Of a stretch of DNA of 64,000 bases, positions 40,589 through 48,556 are shown piece after piece; positions within the stretch are counted from its first letter, which is position 1; each line of letters starts with the position of its first letter. A program made the position numbers and the translations under genes. Origin of the DNA: Massilia solisilvae (GTDB taxonomy: Bacteria; Pseudomonadota; Gammaproteobacteria; Burkholderiales; Burkholderiaceae_D); contig NZ_JANUGV010000002.1 in the NCBI RefSeq assembly GCF_024753215.1, forward strand, positions 186,001 through 250,000, given 5' to 3'. A model generated the notes under the pieces. The model was not told where the DNA came from. It did not search any database and saw only the letters and a program-made list of their open reading frames with translations.

Positions 40589-41785
40589 TTACATCGCCTG
40601 CATCAGGGCTTGCATCATGGCGCTCTCGGTGCTGATCACCTTCGAGTTGGCCTGGTAGTTGCGCTGCGAAGTCATCAGGCCCACCAGTTCGGCGGTGATG
40701 TCCACGTTGGATCCTTCGAGCGCGCCCGTGTTGAGCTTGCCCGCCAGGCCCACGCCCGGGCGTTCGTACAGCGCCATGCCGGAGCGGTCGTTGGCGACCC
40801 AGCTGGTGTCGCCGACCGCGGTGAGCGCGCTCTCGTCCGGGAAGGTGGCCACCGCCAGCACGCCGATCACTTGCTGCTGCTCGTTGCTGTACTTGGCGAT
40901 CACCGAACCGTCGTTCGACAGCTCGACTCCGACGAAGGTGCCCGAGGCGTAGCCGTCGCTGCTGTTGGTGGTGGTGAGCGCCTGTCCGGCGAACTGGGTG
41001 GTGCCGCTGTAATCGATCGTGAACGTCTGGGTCGCCGCGCCGTTGGTCGGGGTCAGCGTCAGCGTGGCGATGGTGGGGGTCGCGGCCAGCTGGCCCTTCG
41101 AGTCGAACGCGATCGACGTCGGGGTGGAGGTGGCCGCCTTCACCGCGGCGCCGTCGATCGCGTAATAGACATCGACCTTGTTGGCCGTGGCGTTCTTGAC
41201 GAAGTACTGCGACACCGTGTGCTGGCTGCCGAGCGAGTCGAACACCACCGACTGCTTGACCATGTTGTAGGTGGCCGAGTCGCTGGAGTCGAATGCGGTG
41301 ACAGGCACGGTCCAGTCGGAGGACAGGTTGCCGACGTAGGAGATCTTCGTGGTCGCGACCGCCGGGATCTGGCCGGTTGGCACGGTGATGTCGCCCAACA
41401 CGCCGAGCGCGCCGCCCTGCGCGGCGCCGTAACCCTGCGCGCGGCGGTTGCCGGAGTCGACCAGCTTGCCGTGCTTATCGACCGAGAAGATGCCGACGCG
41501 GCTGTAGTTCATCAGGCCCTGGGCGTCACGGCTGACGAAGAAGCCGCGGCCGGCGATCATCGCGTCCATGGCGCGTCCGGTGGTCTGCACACTCCCGTTC
41601 AGGCCGATGTTCTGGGTCCGGGAACCGATTTCCACGCCATTGGCCTGCTCGCCGGCGTATACCGACGAGAAGTTGGCGCGGCTGGCCTTGAAGCCGTAGG
41701 TGCCGGAGTTGGCGATGTTGTTCGAGACGGTCTCGAGCTGCTCGTTGATGGCCCGGACGCCGGACAGTGCGCTATCGAAACTCAT
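40589..41785 (-). CDS. flgE: Flagellar hook protein FlgE
   Basis: A 398-residue hook subunit. The N-terminus, FDSALSGVRAINEQLETVSNNIANSGTYGFKASRANF, and the C-terminal DITAELVGLMTSQRNYQANSKVISTESAMMQALMQAM are the conserved hook helices, with a Thr/Ser-rich middle region. The length is close to Salmonella FlgE (403). Capped during growth by FlgD, encoded immediately upstream. Confidence 0.96.
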   Translation of the reverse strand: MSFDSALSGVRAINEQLETVSNNIANSGTYGFKASRANFSSVYAGEQANGVEIGSRTQNIGLNGSVQTTGRAMDAMIAGRGFFVSRDAQGLMNYSRVGIFSVDKHGKLVDSGNRRAQGYGAAQGGALGVLGDITVPTGQIPAVATTKISYVGNLSSDWTVPVTAFDSSDSATYNMVKQSVVFDSLGSQHTVSQYFVKNATANKVDVYYAIDGAAVKAATSTPTSIAFDSKGQLAATPTIATLTLTPTNGAATQTFTIDYSGTTQFAGQALTTTNSSDGYASGTFVGVELSNDGSVIAKYSNEQQQVIGVLAVATFPDESALTAVGDTSWVANDRSGMALYERPGVGLAGKLNTGALEGSNVDITAELVGLMTSQRNYQANSKVISTESAMMQALMQAM

Positions 41786-41796
41786 GTCAGTTCCTT

Positions 41797-42492
41797 TCAG
41801 TTGGTAGGAGTGAGGGCGGCAACCTGGGCTGCGCCCGCCTTGCCGTTGAAGCCGGTGATGGCGGGCGGATCGATCTCGCCGATGTTCGCCACTTGCAGCA
41901 GCACGCCGCCGGAGGCGGACATGCGCACGCTGTCGAGGCGACCGGTGACCTCGACCTGTGGAGCGGTGCCGTCGGCCGCCTGGGCCTGCAGCGTGTAGGA
42001 GCCGCTCGCCAGTCCCAGCGCCACCGGGTCGATGGTGAAGGGCAGGGCGCCGGGGCCGTGCGGGGGCAGCGTGATCTCGTGCGCGGCGCCGTCCGCGCCG
42101 GTGAGCACCAGTTTGGTCGCGGCGCTGCCGGCGGACAGCATCACGCTGCCGGACACCTTGTCGCCGTCAAGGCGCACCGTGCCGGTGGCCACGCTCACCT
42201 GCGAGCCGACCTGGGCGCCCATCGCCAGCACCTGCAGGCTTTGCAGCAGGCTGGCGCTGGTGCTGTTGGTCTGCGCAAGGCTCTGCAGCGCCTCGGTCTG
42301 CGACAGCTGCGACAGCTGGTTGACGAACTGGGTCGGGTCGCTTGGCGACAGCGGGTCCTGGTTGCGGATCTGCGCCACCAGCAGCTTGGTGAACATGTCG
42401 CGGTTCTCGTTGGATGGCGCGCTGGTGGCGACCTTGTCGCTCGCGGCGCCTGCCGTGTTCTTGTTGAACAGGTTGGTGGAACTGGTCTGCAT
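41797..42492 (-). CDS. flgD: Hook-capping protein FlgD
   Basis: A 231-residue protein with the family N-terminus MFTKLLVAQIRNQDPLSPSDPTQFVNQLSQLSQTEALQSL, followed by Ig-like and tudor-like regions that end the protein. It caps the growing hook and is then displaced. Normal length; placed two bases after flgC and 11 bases before flgE. Confidence 0.95.
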   Translation of the reverse strand: MQTSSTNLFNKNTAGAASDKVATSAPSNENRDMFTKLLVAQIRNQDPLSPSDPTQFVNQLSQLSQTEALQSLAQTNSTSASLLQSLQVLAMGAQVGSQVSVATGTVRLDGDKVSGSVMLSAGSAATKLVLTGADGAAHEITLPPHGPGALPFTIDPVALGLASGSYTLQAQAADGTAPQVEVTGRLDSVRMSASGGVLLQVANIGEIDPPAITGFNGKAGAAQVAALTPTN

Positions 42493-42494
42493 GG

Positions 42495-42905
42495 TCAGCC
42501 CTCCCCGAGTTTGAGCAGCGCGTTCTGCATCGACTTGATCCGGCCCAGCACCTCGACGTTGGTCTCGAACGCGCGCGAGGCCGACATCATGTCCGCCATT
42601 TCGGAGACCTGGTTCACGTTGGGGTAGAACACCATGCCCTCGGCATTGGCAAGCGGGTTGCCCGGCTCGTAGGTCTGGCGCACCGGATCCGCGCTCGACA
42701 CCACGTCCACCACCTGCACCTGGCCGCCGGCGCCGCTGTTCATCACGGTGGCGAACACGGGCTTCCTTGCCCGGTAGGCCGCGTTTTCGGATCCGGCGGC
42801 GGAGTCCGCGTTGGCCAGGTTGCTGGCGATCGTGTTCAGGCGCACCGATTGCGCCGCCATTGCCGATCCGGCGATTTGGGAGATGTCCTTGAAGCCCATG
42901 GTCAT
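42495..42905 (-). CDS. flgC: Proximal rod protein FlgC
   Basis: A 136-residue rod protein with ISQIAGSAMAAQSVRLNTIASNLANADSAAGSENAAYRARKPVF at the N-terminus and the FlgC-type C-terminal PNVNQVSEMADMMSASRAFETNVEVLGRIKSMQNALLKLGEG. Its ATG overlaps the flgB stop (ATGA). Normal length. Confidence 0.95.
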   Translation of the reverse strand: MTMGFKDISQIAGSAMAAQSVRLNTIASNLANADSAAGSENAAYRARKPVFATVMNSGAGGQVQVVDVVSSADPVRQTYEPGNPLANAEGMVFYPNVNQVSEMADMMSASRAFETNVEVLGRIKSMQNALLKLGEG

Positions 42906-43261
42906 TGTCCGTTGATTGCTTTGGCCAGGCCCTTCAACTGCATGTTGATGAAGGTGAGGCTGGTCTGAAAGTCGGAAGCGTTCTGCGAGAACGCCGCTTG
43001 CTCGATGCCGATTTCGACGGTGTTGCCGTCGGCGCTGGGGTGAAACGGCACGCGGTACTGGGGGCCGGCCTCGGTGAGCGGCAGCTCGCCCTGTTCCTCG
43101 GCGGCGCGCGCCGCGAGCATGGCGCCGAAGTCGAGGTCGCGCGCGGTGTAGCCGGGCGTGCTCTCGTTGGCGATGTTCGCGGCCAGCACCCGGGTGCGCT
43201 CGGCGCGCAGCTCGAGCGCGTCGGCGTGCACCCCAAGCGCGTCCTTGAAATTAATCGTCAT
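42902..43261 (-). CDS. flgB: Proximal rod protein FlgB
   Basis: A 119-residue rod protein containing ERTRVLAANIANESTPGYTARDLDFGAML. The ATG at 43261 has a strong GGAGG ribosome site seven bases upstream, which decides this start over a longer reading. It is the first gene of the flg structural run; flgA is divergent 71 bases away. No firm promoter could be identified in the short shared gap. Confidence 0.94.
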   Translation of the reverse strand: MTINFKDALGVHADALELRAERTRVLAANIANESTPGYTARDLDFGAMLAARAAEEQGELPLTEAGPQYRVPFHPSADGNTVEIGIEQAAFSQNASDFQTSLTFINMQLKGLAKAINGQ

Positions 43262-43332
43262 GTCGAACCTCCGTCGCAAAAACTGCAGGGTGATTGTTAG
43301 AATGGGATTTTTCTTTTCCCAGGTACTCTTCG

Positions 43333-44040
43333 ATGAAAGCTTCCCGTGTCTTGCGCCATGCCGTGCTGGCGGCGCTCGTGCTGGCCGGGCCGGCATCGGC
43401 GGCCAGCGTCGCTGCGCAGCTCGAACAGGCCGCGCGCGACGTGCTCGCGCGCCAGCTCGAATCGGCCGCGCTGTCCGAGCCGCAGGTCCAGGTCGAGGTG
43501 GCGACGACGCGCGCTGCCCAGCCGTGCGCGCAGCCATTGGCGATCGAACCGCTGGACACGCGCCAGCTCGCGCGCATGCGCTTTGCCGTGAGCTGCCCGG
43601 TGGCGGGCGGCTGGCGGTACGAATACGTGGTGCGCGCGCACGTGTCGGCCGTGGTGGCGGTGGCAGCCAGCGCGGTCGCGCCGGGCGAACCCTTGACCGA
43701 TGCGGCGGTGGCGCTCGAACGTCGCGACATCACGCTCATTCCCGACGCGATCGGCGCGCCCGAGGCGGCCGTGGGCCAGACCAGCCGCCGCGCGCTGAGG
43801 CCCGGCGACGTGCTACGCGCGGGGCAACTGGCCGCGCCGGTGCTGGTCAAGCGCGGCGACCAGGTGACCATGGTGGCGCGGCGCGACCAGGTCGAGGTCA
43901 GCACCAGCGGCGAAGCGCTCGACAGCGGGGCGCGCGGCGCGTCGGTGCGCGTGCGTAACAACGCCAGCGGCCAGGTCGTGCGCATGCGCGTGACCGGGGC
44001 CGGCACCGTGGAACCGGTGGACGGGCGCATCACCCGCTGA
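43333..44040 (+). CDS. flgA: P-ring assembly chaperone FlgA
   Basis: A 235-residue periplasmic protein with a signal peptide ending near ASAAS. The C-terminal half has the SAF-like domain typical of FlgA (GEPLTDAAVALERRDITLIP, RALRPGDVLRAGQLAAPVLVKRGDQVTMVA, DSGARGASVRVRNNASGQVVRMRV). It chaperones FlgI. Divergent from flgB as in many lateral loci. The last 11 bases overlap the convergent muramidase gene. Confidence 0.93.
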   Translation: MKASRVLRHAVLAALVLAGPASAASVAAQLEQAARDVLARQLESAALSEPQVQVEVATTRAAQPCAQPLAIEPLDTRQLARMRFAVSCPVAGGWRYEYVVRAHVSAVVAVAASAVAPGEPLTDAAVALERRDITLIPDAIGAPEAAVGQTSRRALRPGDVLRAGQLAAPVLVKRGDQVTMVARRDQVEVSTSGEALDSGARGASVRVRNNASGQVVRMRVTGAGTVEPVDGRITR

Positions 44041-44725
44041 CTCCCTGCAGGCGGGCGGCCACGCTTTGCAGCTTGGCCGCGTAATGCGGGTCGGTCGCGT
44101 AGCCGCCCTTGGCCAGCCCGTCCGCGAAGGCACGCGCATCGTTGCCGGCGCCAAGCGCGCCGCGAAAGCGCGGGTTCTCCAGCAGCAGCTGGGCATAGTC
44201 GCGGAAGGCGCTGGCCTGGTCGGGATAGGCGCGAAAGGCCGCGCTGGTTTTGAGGGCGGCGCCGTGGACGTACTCGGTGGTTTCCGATTGCGCGACCGCG
44301 CCGTTCCAGCCGGCGCCGGCCTTGATGCCGAACAGGTTGTGGCTGCTGGCGCCGTCGCGCGCCTTCAGCGGCCGCTGGCCCCAGCCCGATTCGAGCGCGG
44401 CGTGGGCCGACACCAGCGCGGGGGACACGCCCAGCATCTCGCCGGCCTCGCGCGCCCACGGCGCAATACTGTCGATGAACTCCTGCTGGGCCGGCGTGTC
44501 GGCGCTTGCAGAGGCGGCGTCAACGCGCGCGCGCAGCATGCGGGCGCCCGGGGTGAGCGACGGTTGCGCGAAGCCGGCAGGGTCGCCGTTCTTGATGAAA
44601 TCGGCCACCTCGCCCTGGACCTCGCTGAACACGCGCCCGAAACCGGCGCCACCGCCCAGCGGGGCCGTGGGACGGGTTGGCGCGAGCGCGGGCAGCGGCG
44701 CGGTCGAAAATTCAACGTGGCGCAT
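44030..44725 (-). CDS. Stand-alone flagellar glucosaminidase (FlgJ C-domain-like)
   Basis: A 231-residue protein. The first 80 residues look disordered. From about 80 a glucosaminidase domain like the C-terminal half of FlgJ follows: QEFIDSIAPWAREAGEMLGVSPALVSAHAALESGWGQRPL with probable catalytic Glu112, SHNLFGIKAG and FRAYPDQASAFRDYAQLL. It should open peptidoglycan for rod passage. No signal peptide, consistent with export through the flagellar apparatus. It overlaps flgN at its 5' end and flgA at its 3' end. Together with the short flgJ it restores a full FlgJ set. Confidence 0.88.
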   Translation of the reverse strand: MRHVEFSTAPLPALAPTRPTAPLGGGAGFGRVFSEVQGEVADFIKNGDPAGFAQPSLTPGARMLRARVDAASASADTPAQQEFIDSIAPWAREAGEMLGVSPALVSAHAALESGWGQRPLKARDGASSHNLFGIKAGAGWNGAVAQSETTEYVHGAALKTSAAFRAYPDQASAFRDYAQLLLENPRFRGALGAGNDARAFADGLAKGGYATDPHYAAKLQSVAARLQGVSG

Positions 44726-45140
44726 AGATCTGCTCCTCGCCGTGCAGTACCCGCTGCATCACGCTGAACTGCTCGGTCATCAGCGCGGTGTTGCGCGCGG
44801 TGGCTTCCTTGCAGGCGCGTACGCGCCGTTCCAGTTCCTCCCAGTCGGCCGCCAGCCCGGTTTGCGCGGCGGGCGGCAAGGCCGCGATCAGGTCGGCCAT
44901 GGCCGCTGCACGGCCGTGCAGCGCGCGCACCAGCGACACGCGGCGCACGCGGCGCGCTTCCATCGCATCGAGCGCCGGCGCCAGCTCGGCGGTCAGTGCG
45001 GCCAGCTCGGCGCTCTTGTGGCGCAGCGCGGCCGCGAACTGGCGGTCGAGCATTTCGAGCATGGCGCCGACGGCCGCCAGGTCGGCGCGCACGTCGCTTG
45101 CCAGCTGGGCCCGGGCCTGGTCGCGGGTCATGCGGCTCAT
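44712..45140 (-). CDS. flgN: Flagellar export chaperone FlgN
   Basis: A 142-residue helical protein, rich in Ala/Glu/Arg, with coiled-coil character and a Leu-rich N-terminus, matching the FlgN fold. FlgN escorts FlgK and FlgL to the export gate. Identification rests mainly on position (between flgM and the flg genes), size and helicity, since the family is poorly conserved. Overlaps flgM by ATGA and the muramidase gene by 14 bases. Confidence 0.8.
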   Translation of the reverse strand: MSRMTRDQARAQLASDVRADLAAVGAMLEMLDRQFAAALRHKSAELAALTAELAPALDAMEARRVRRVSLVRALHGRAAAMADLIAALPPAAQTGLAADWEELERRVRACKEATARNTALMTEQFSVMQRVLHGEEQIYAPR

Positions 45141-45412
45141 CGCTGCTTGCCGTGAAAACGCTCGATCAGGCCGGCCAGGCGCGCCGGGTCGAACGGCAGT
45201 TCGCCCTTGGCCAGTGCGTCGCGCAGTTCCGCCACACGGGCGTGGTCGATCTCGGGCATGGCGCGCAGCGCGTCCATGGCCGGCGCCAGCGTGTCCGATT
45301 GCAGCGGCGCGGCGGCAGCGGCGGGGCCGGCGGCAGCCGGGGCGGCGCCGGCCGGCATCTCGGGCGGCGGCGCGAGCGGGACGGAAGGGGCAGGGGCGCC
45401 GGTGATCTTCAT
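45137..45412 (-). CDS. flgM: Anti-sigma-28 factor FlgM
   Basis: A 91-residue protein whose C-terminal half carries the FlgM signature (HARVAELRDALAKGELPFDPARLAGLIERFH); the N-terminal half is Ala/Pro-rich and presumably disordered. ATG 45412 has GAGGAG upstream and is preferred to a longer start. It should bind the sigma factor encoded at 47342-48073 until it is exported after hook completion. Confidence 0.88.
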   Translation of the reverse strand: MKITGAPAPSVPLAPPPEMPAGAAPAAAGPAAAAAPLQSDTLAPAMDALRAMPEIDHARVAELRDALAKGELPFDPARLAGLIERFHGKQR

Positions 45413-45447
45413 GCGTGCTCCTCGTGATTTCGGTTGAATCGTCATGG

Positions 45448-46365
45448 TTATTTCGCCAGCTGGCGGCGCAGCGTCTCGATCTCGGCGGCGTCGCGTTCGT
45501 CGGCGCGCGCGTCGCGCTGCGGCGCCTTCGCGCCCGGCGCGCCGAACATCGCGGCCACGGTGGCGGCCTGCGCGCGCGTCAGGATCAGCAGTTCGATGCG
45601 CCGGTTGGCGTCGGCCCTGGTGTTCGCCGCGTCCAGCGGCGCGCGGTCGGCCATGCCCACCACTTGCAGCACGCTTTCCTTGCGCATGCCACCGTCCAGC
45701 AGCTCGGAACGCGCAGCCAGGCCGCGGTTGGTGGACAGCGTCCAGTTCGAGTAGGCGCCGTGGCCGGCGTCGGCGTACTGCACCGAATCGGTATGGCCGA
45801 CGATCAGCATCTGGTTTTCCATGTGTTCGAACAGCGGGGCCATCTTGCGCAGCAGGCGCGCAAAGCGCGGCGTGGGCAGCGGGCTGCCGCGCATGAACAT
45901 GCCCTGGCGGTCCGTGTCGTGCAGCATGACGCGCAGGCCGAACGGCGTCACGACGGCCGACAGGTTCGCTGCCAGCCCCGCCTCTTCGCTCATCTGGGTG
46001 AGCGCCTGCGACAGCTTGGCCAGTTCCTGCGGCGAGTCATAGCTCACGCGCGCGCCAACGTTCGGGCCGGCGCCTTCGTGCGCCAGCGGGAAGCGCTCGA
46101 TCAGGCTGCCGTTCGGGCTGTTGCTGATCTCAGGCTTGATGCCGTCGCCGCCGATCTGGCCGCTGGTGGTGGCGTCGCGCACGATCCGGGCCAGCGACTC
46201 CTGCTGGCGCGCGGCCATCAGCCACAGCACCAGGAACAGCGCGGTGAGGGCGAGGCAGAAGTCGGCGAACGCGACCTTCCAAGCGCCGCCATGGTCGTCG
46301 TCGTGCGAGCGCTTGCTGGCGCGCTTGACGATGGCCTGCTCTTCCTTGTCGTGCGCTTTAAGCAC
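45448..46365 (-). CDS. motB: Flagellar stator protein MotB (LafU-like)
   Basis: A 305-residue stator protein. The single membrane segment WKVAFADFCLALTALFLVLWLM contains the proton-binding aspartate (D35). A plug-like segment follows, then an OmpA-like peptidoglycan-binding domain (LIVGHTDSVQYADAGHGAYSNWTLSTNRGLAARSELL). The GTG start overlaps the motA stop by eight bases. Proton drive is inferred from the family's aspartate; ion type cannot be settled here. Confidence 0.94.
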   Translation of the reverse strand: MLKAHDKEEQAIVKRASKRSHDDDHGGAWKVAFADFCLALTALFLVLWLMAARQQESLARIVRDATTSGQIGGDGIKPEISNSPNGSLIERFPLAHEGAGPNVGARVSYDSPQELAKLSQALTQMSEEAGLAANLSAVVTPFGLRVMLHDTDRQGMFMRGSPLPTPRFARLLRKMAPLFEHMENQMLIVGHTDSVQYADAGHGAYSNWTLSTNRGLAARSELLDGGMRKESVLQVVGMADRAPLDAANTRADANRRIELLILTRAQAATVAAMFGAPGAKAPQRDARADERDAAEIETLRRQLAK

Positions 46366-47281
46366 TTTCGACCCCCATCATGCGGTCGCTGGTGCGGCGC
46401 CGTTTGTTCTGCGACTGGTCTTCCATGCCCATCGCGGTGATCCACGCCTCCAGCTGGGCGAAGCTGGGCTTGATGTTCAGCTGCACCAGGCGGCGGCCGG
46501 CGTCGATCGCCAGCAGCGCCGGCTTGCCGGCCACGTGGGTGACCAGCACCACCTTCACGCACTCCAGCGTCGAGGCTTCCTCGTTCACCAGCTGCTTCAT
46601 CATATTGCTGATCGGGTCCATGACGCCGTAGCAGAAGAAGATGCCGATGAAGGTGCCGATCATGGCCGACCCGACGCGCTCGGCGATCTCGCCGGCGTCG
46701 GCGCCGTCGGACACCGAATGCATGGCCAGCACGATGCCGAGCACCGCGGCCAGAATCCCGAAGCCGGGCATTGCCTCGGCCACGCGCGCGAGCGACTTGG
46801 ACGGCTGCATCAGCTCCTCGTGGATCGCGTCCAGCTCCTGTTCCAGCACGCCTTCGAGCTCGTGGGCGTTGATCTTCCCCATGGCCATCAGGCGGAAGTT
46901 GTCGACGATGAAATTGAGCAGCTTGGGCTCCTGCAGGATCAGCGGATAGCGCTGGAACAGGCTGGACTCGCGCGGCGCCTCGACGTGGGCGTCGAGCGCC
47001 TTCAGGCCGCCCGCCGCGGTCTGCAGCAGTTCGTACATCAAGAGCAGCAGCTGGCGCTGGAATTCCGGGCCCTGCTTCTTGCGGAAGATGATCTTGCGGA
47101 ATTGGGTCATCATCTCGGACAGCACGTGGCGCGGGTTGCCCAGCACCAGCGCGCCGCAGGCGGCGCCGGCGATGATGAGCAGCTCGATCGGTTGCCAGAT
47201 CGTGTTCACGGTGCCGCCCATGATCGCGAAGCCACCGAACACGCAGCCGAGCACAATGAAAATACCGAGGATTTGCTGCAT
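46358..47281 (-). CDS. motA: Flagellar stator protein MotA (LafT-like)
   Basis: A 307-residue inner-membrane protein with four hydrophobic segments: two near the N-terminus (ILGIFIVLGCVFGGFAIM and IELLIIAGAACGALVLG), and two after the charged cytoplasmic loop (PGFGILAAVLGIVLAM and GTFIGIFFCYGVMDPISN). The loop carries conserved charged residues (SLFQRYPLILQEPKLLNFIVDNFRLM). Works with MotB as the stator. Located in the laf-like order sigma-motA-motB. Confidence 0.95.
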   Translation of the reverse strand: MQQILGIFIVLGCVFGGFAIMGGTVNTIWQPIELLIIAGAACGALVLGNPRHVLSEMMTQFRKIIFRKKQGPEFQRQLLLLMYELLQTAAGGLKALDAHVEAPRESSLFQRYPLILQEPKLLNFIVDNFRLMAMGKINAHELEGVLEQELDAIHEELMQPSKSLARVAEAMPGFGILAAVLGIVLAMHSVSDGADAGEIAERVGSAMIGTFIGIFFCYGVMDPISNMMKQLVNEEASTLECVKVVLVTHVAGKPALLAIDAGRRLVQLNIKPSFAQLEAWITAMGMEDQSQNKRRRTSDRMMGVESA

Positions 47282-47341
47282 TTGGACGCCTTTCCGCTTC
47301 TCTTTCAGGTTATTGGACTAATTGTTTTTATCGTTCTTTTT

Positions 47342-48073
47342 TTATGCGGCCTGCAGCGCCGCCTTCATCTTGGCCAGCGCACTCTTGTTGAGCTGGCAGA
47401 CACGCGCGTCGGACAGGTCCAGCACCGCCGCGATTTCCTTGTAGCTCAGTTCGAACTCGTAAATCATCTGGATCACCCGCTGCTCGCGTTCGGTCAGCGC
47501 GCCCAGCGCCTGCTCCAGGCTGCGCCGCACCAGCAGCTGTTCCTCGGGGCCGGGGGCGCTGTGTGCGCGCTCGGTCGCTTCCTGCACAACCTCGTCGAAA
47601 CTGAGCAGCTCCCCGGCGCAGTCGTCGAGCTGGTGCTGGTAGAGGTCTTCGTGGCTGATCCCGAGCGCGTCGGCCGCTTCCTGTGCCGATGGCTCGCGCC
47701 CGAGGCGGCGCGTGAGCGCGCGCAGCTCGTCGCGCAGCCGGTGGCTGTCCTGACGGACCGCGCGCGGGCGCCAGTCCTGGCGGCGCAGCTCGTCGAGGAT
47801 CGCGCCGCGCACGCGCAGGCTGGCGTAGCTGCCAAAGCCGGCGTCGGGCTGGCCGTAGCGGCGCAGCGCCTCCAGCAGTCCCATCAAGCCGATCTGCTCC
47901 ATGTCCTCGCGCGACATCGCGCCCGACACCTGTGCGTTCAGCTGCCGCACGATGCGCTTGACCAGCGGCGCATAGGCCAGCAGGTGGCGCTGCTCCTCGC
48001 GCGCGTCCATGGCCGCGGCCTCGGCATAGCCGGCGGCACTGGCGTGATCGAGGTAGTCGGCGAGGTAGCTCAC
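47342..48073 (-). CDS. fliA: Flagellar sigma-28 factor, FliA/LafS type
   Basis: A 243-residue FliA-family sigma factor. Region 2 includes LLAYAPLVKRIVRQL and DMEQIGLMGLLEALRRYG; region 3 is GREPSAQEAADALGISHEDLYQ; region 4 is LTEREQRVIQMIYEFELSYKEIAAVLDLSDARVCQLNKSALAKM. Its place between fliL and motA matches lafS in Vibrio/Aeromonas lateral loci, so it likely serves only this flagellum, with the FlgM encoded nearby as anti-sigma. The 60 bases before motA show nothing convincing. Confidence 0.92.
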   Translation of the reverse strand: MSYLADYLDHASAAGYAEAAAMDAREEQRHLLAYAPLVKRIVRQLNAQVSGAMSREDMEQIGLMGLLEALRRYGQPDAGFGSYASLRVRGAILDELRRQDWRPRAVRQDSHRLRDELRALTRRLGREPSAQEAADALGISHEDLYQHQLDDCAGELLSFDEVVQEATERAHSAPGPEEQLLVRRSLEQALGALTEREQRVIQMIYEFELSYKEIAAVLDLSDARVCQLNKSALAKMKAALQAA

Positions 48074-48088
48074 GGGCGCACCAGACGC

Positions 48089-48550
48089 TTATTCGATGAT
48101 CAGCTTGCTGATCATGACTTCGGAAAACGGCTTGTCTGCCTTGTCCTTCGCGTAGCTGGCTTCGAAGGTCTTGTTCAGCTGGTCGGCGTACTGCTCGACG
48201 GTCATCTCGGCGGCGGCCGGCATGGCATAGCCGGACAGCGCGCGCACGGCAACGCTGCGCAGCATCGGCAGGTGTTCCTTGGTGGTGCGTTCCTTCTCGT
48301 CCGTGGTCGCCAGCACGAGGTCGGCGGCCAGGTAGTGCGGGCCGGTGTCGCGCGGCCCGCGCCGCAGCATCACGATCACCTTGTCGAGCGTGACATAGCG
48401 GTTGGCCCGCTTGACGGTCTCGGCCTTCTTGACCAGCGGCGCGCGCGCGGTGGCCGGCTGGCTGAATCGCCACATTGCGCCAGCGGCCAGCGCGCCGCTC
48501 AACAGGGCGACGCCAGCGAAGGCGAATATGGATTTGATCGACATCTTCAT
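48089..48550 (-). CDS. fliL: Flagellar basal-body protein FliL (LafF-like)
   Basis: A 153-residue protein with one N-terminal membrane anchor (SIFAFAGVALLSGALAAGAMW) and a periplasmic domain ending in NKTFEASYAKDKADKPFSEVMISKLIIE, typical of FliL. It stabilises stators and assists torque. Lies between fliK and the sigma factor. Confidence 0.87.
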   Translation of the reverse strand: MKMSIKSIFAFAGVALLSGALAAGAMWRFSQPATARAPLVKKAETVKRANRYVTLDKVIVMLRRGPRDTGPHYLAADLVLATTDEKERTTKEHLPMLRSVAVRALSGYAMPAAAEMTVEQYADQLNKTFEASYAKDKADKPFSEVMISKLIIE

Positions 48551-48556
48551 CTTGTT

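Noticed and set aside
43262-43332. Sigma-28 or sigma-54 promoter between flgA and flgB
   Set aside because: Neither strand shows a GCCGATAA-type box or a GG-N10-GC pair; only a weak TAGAAT is present.
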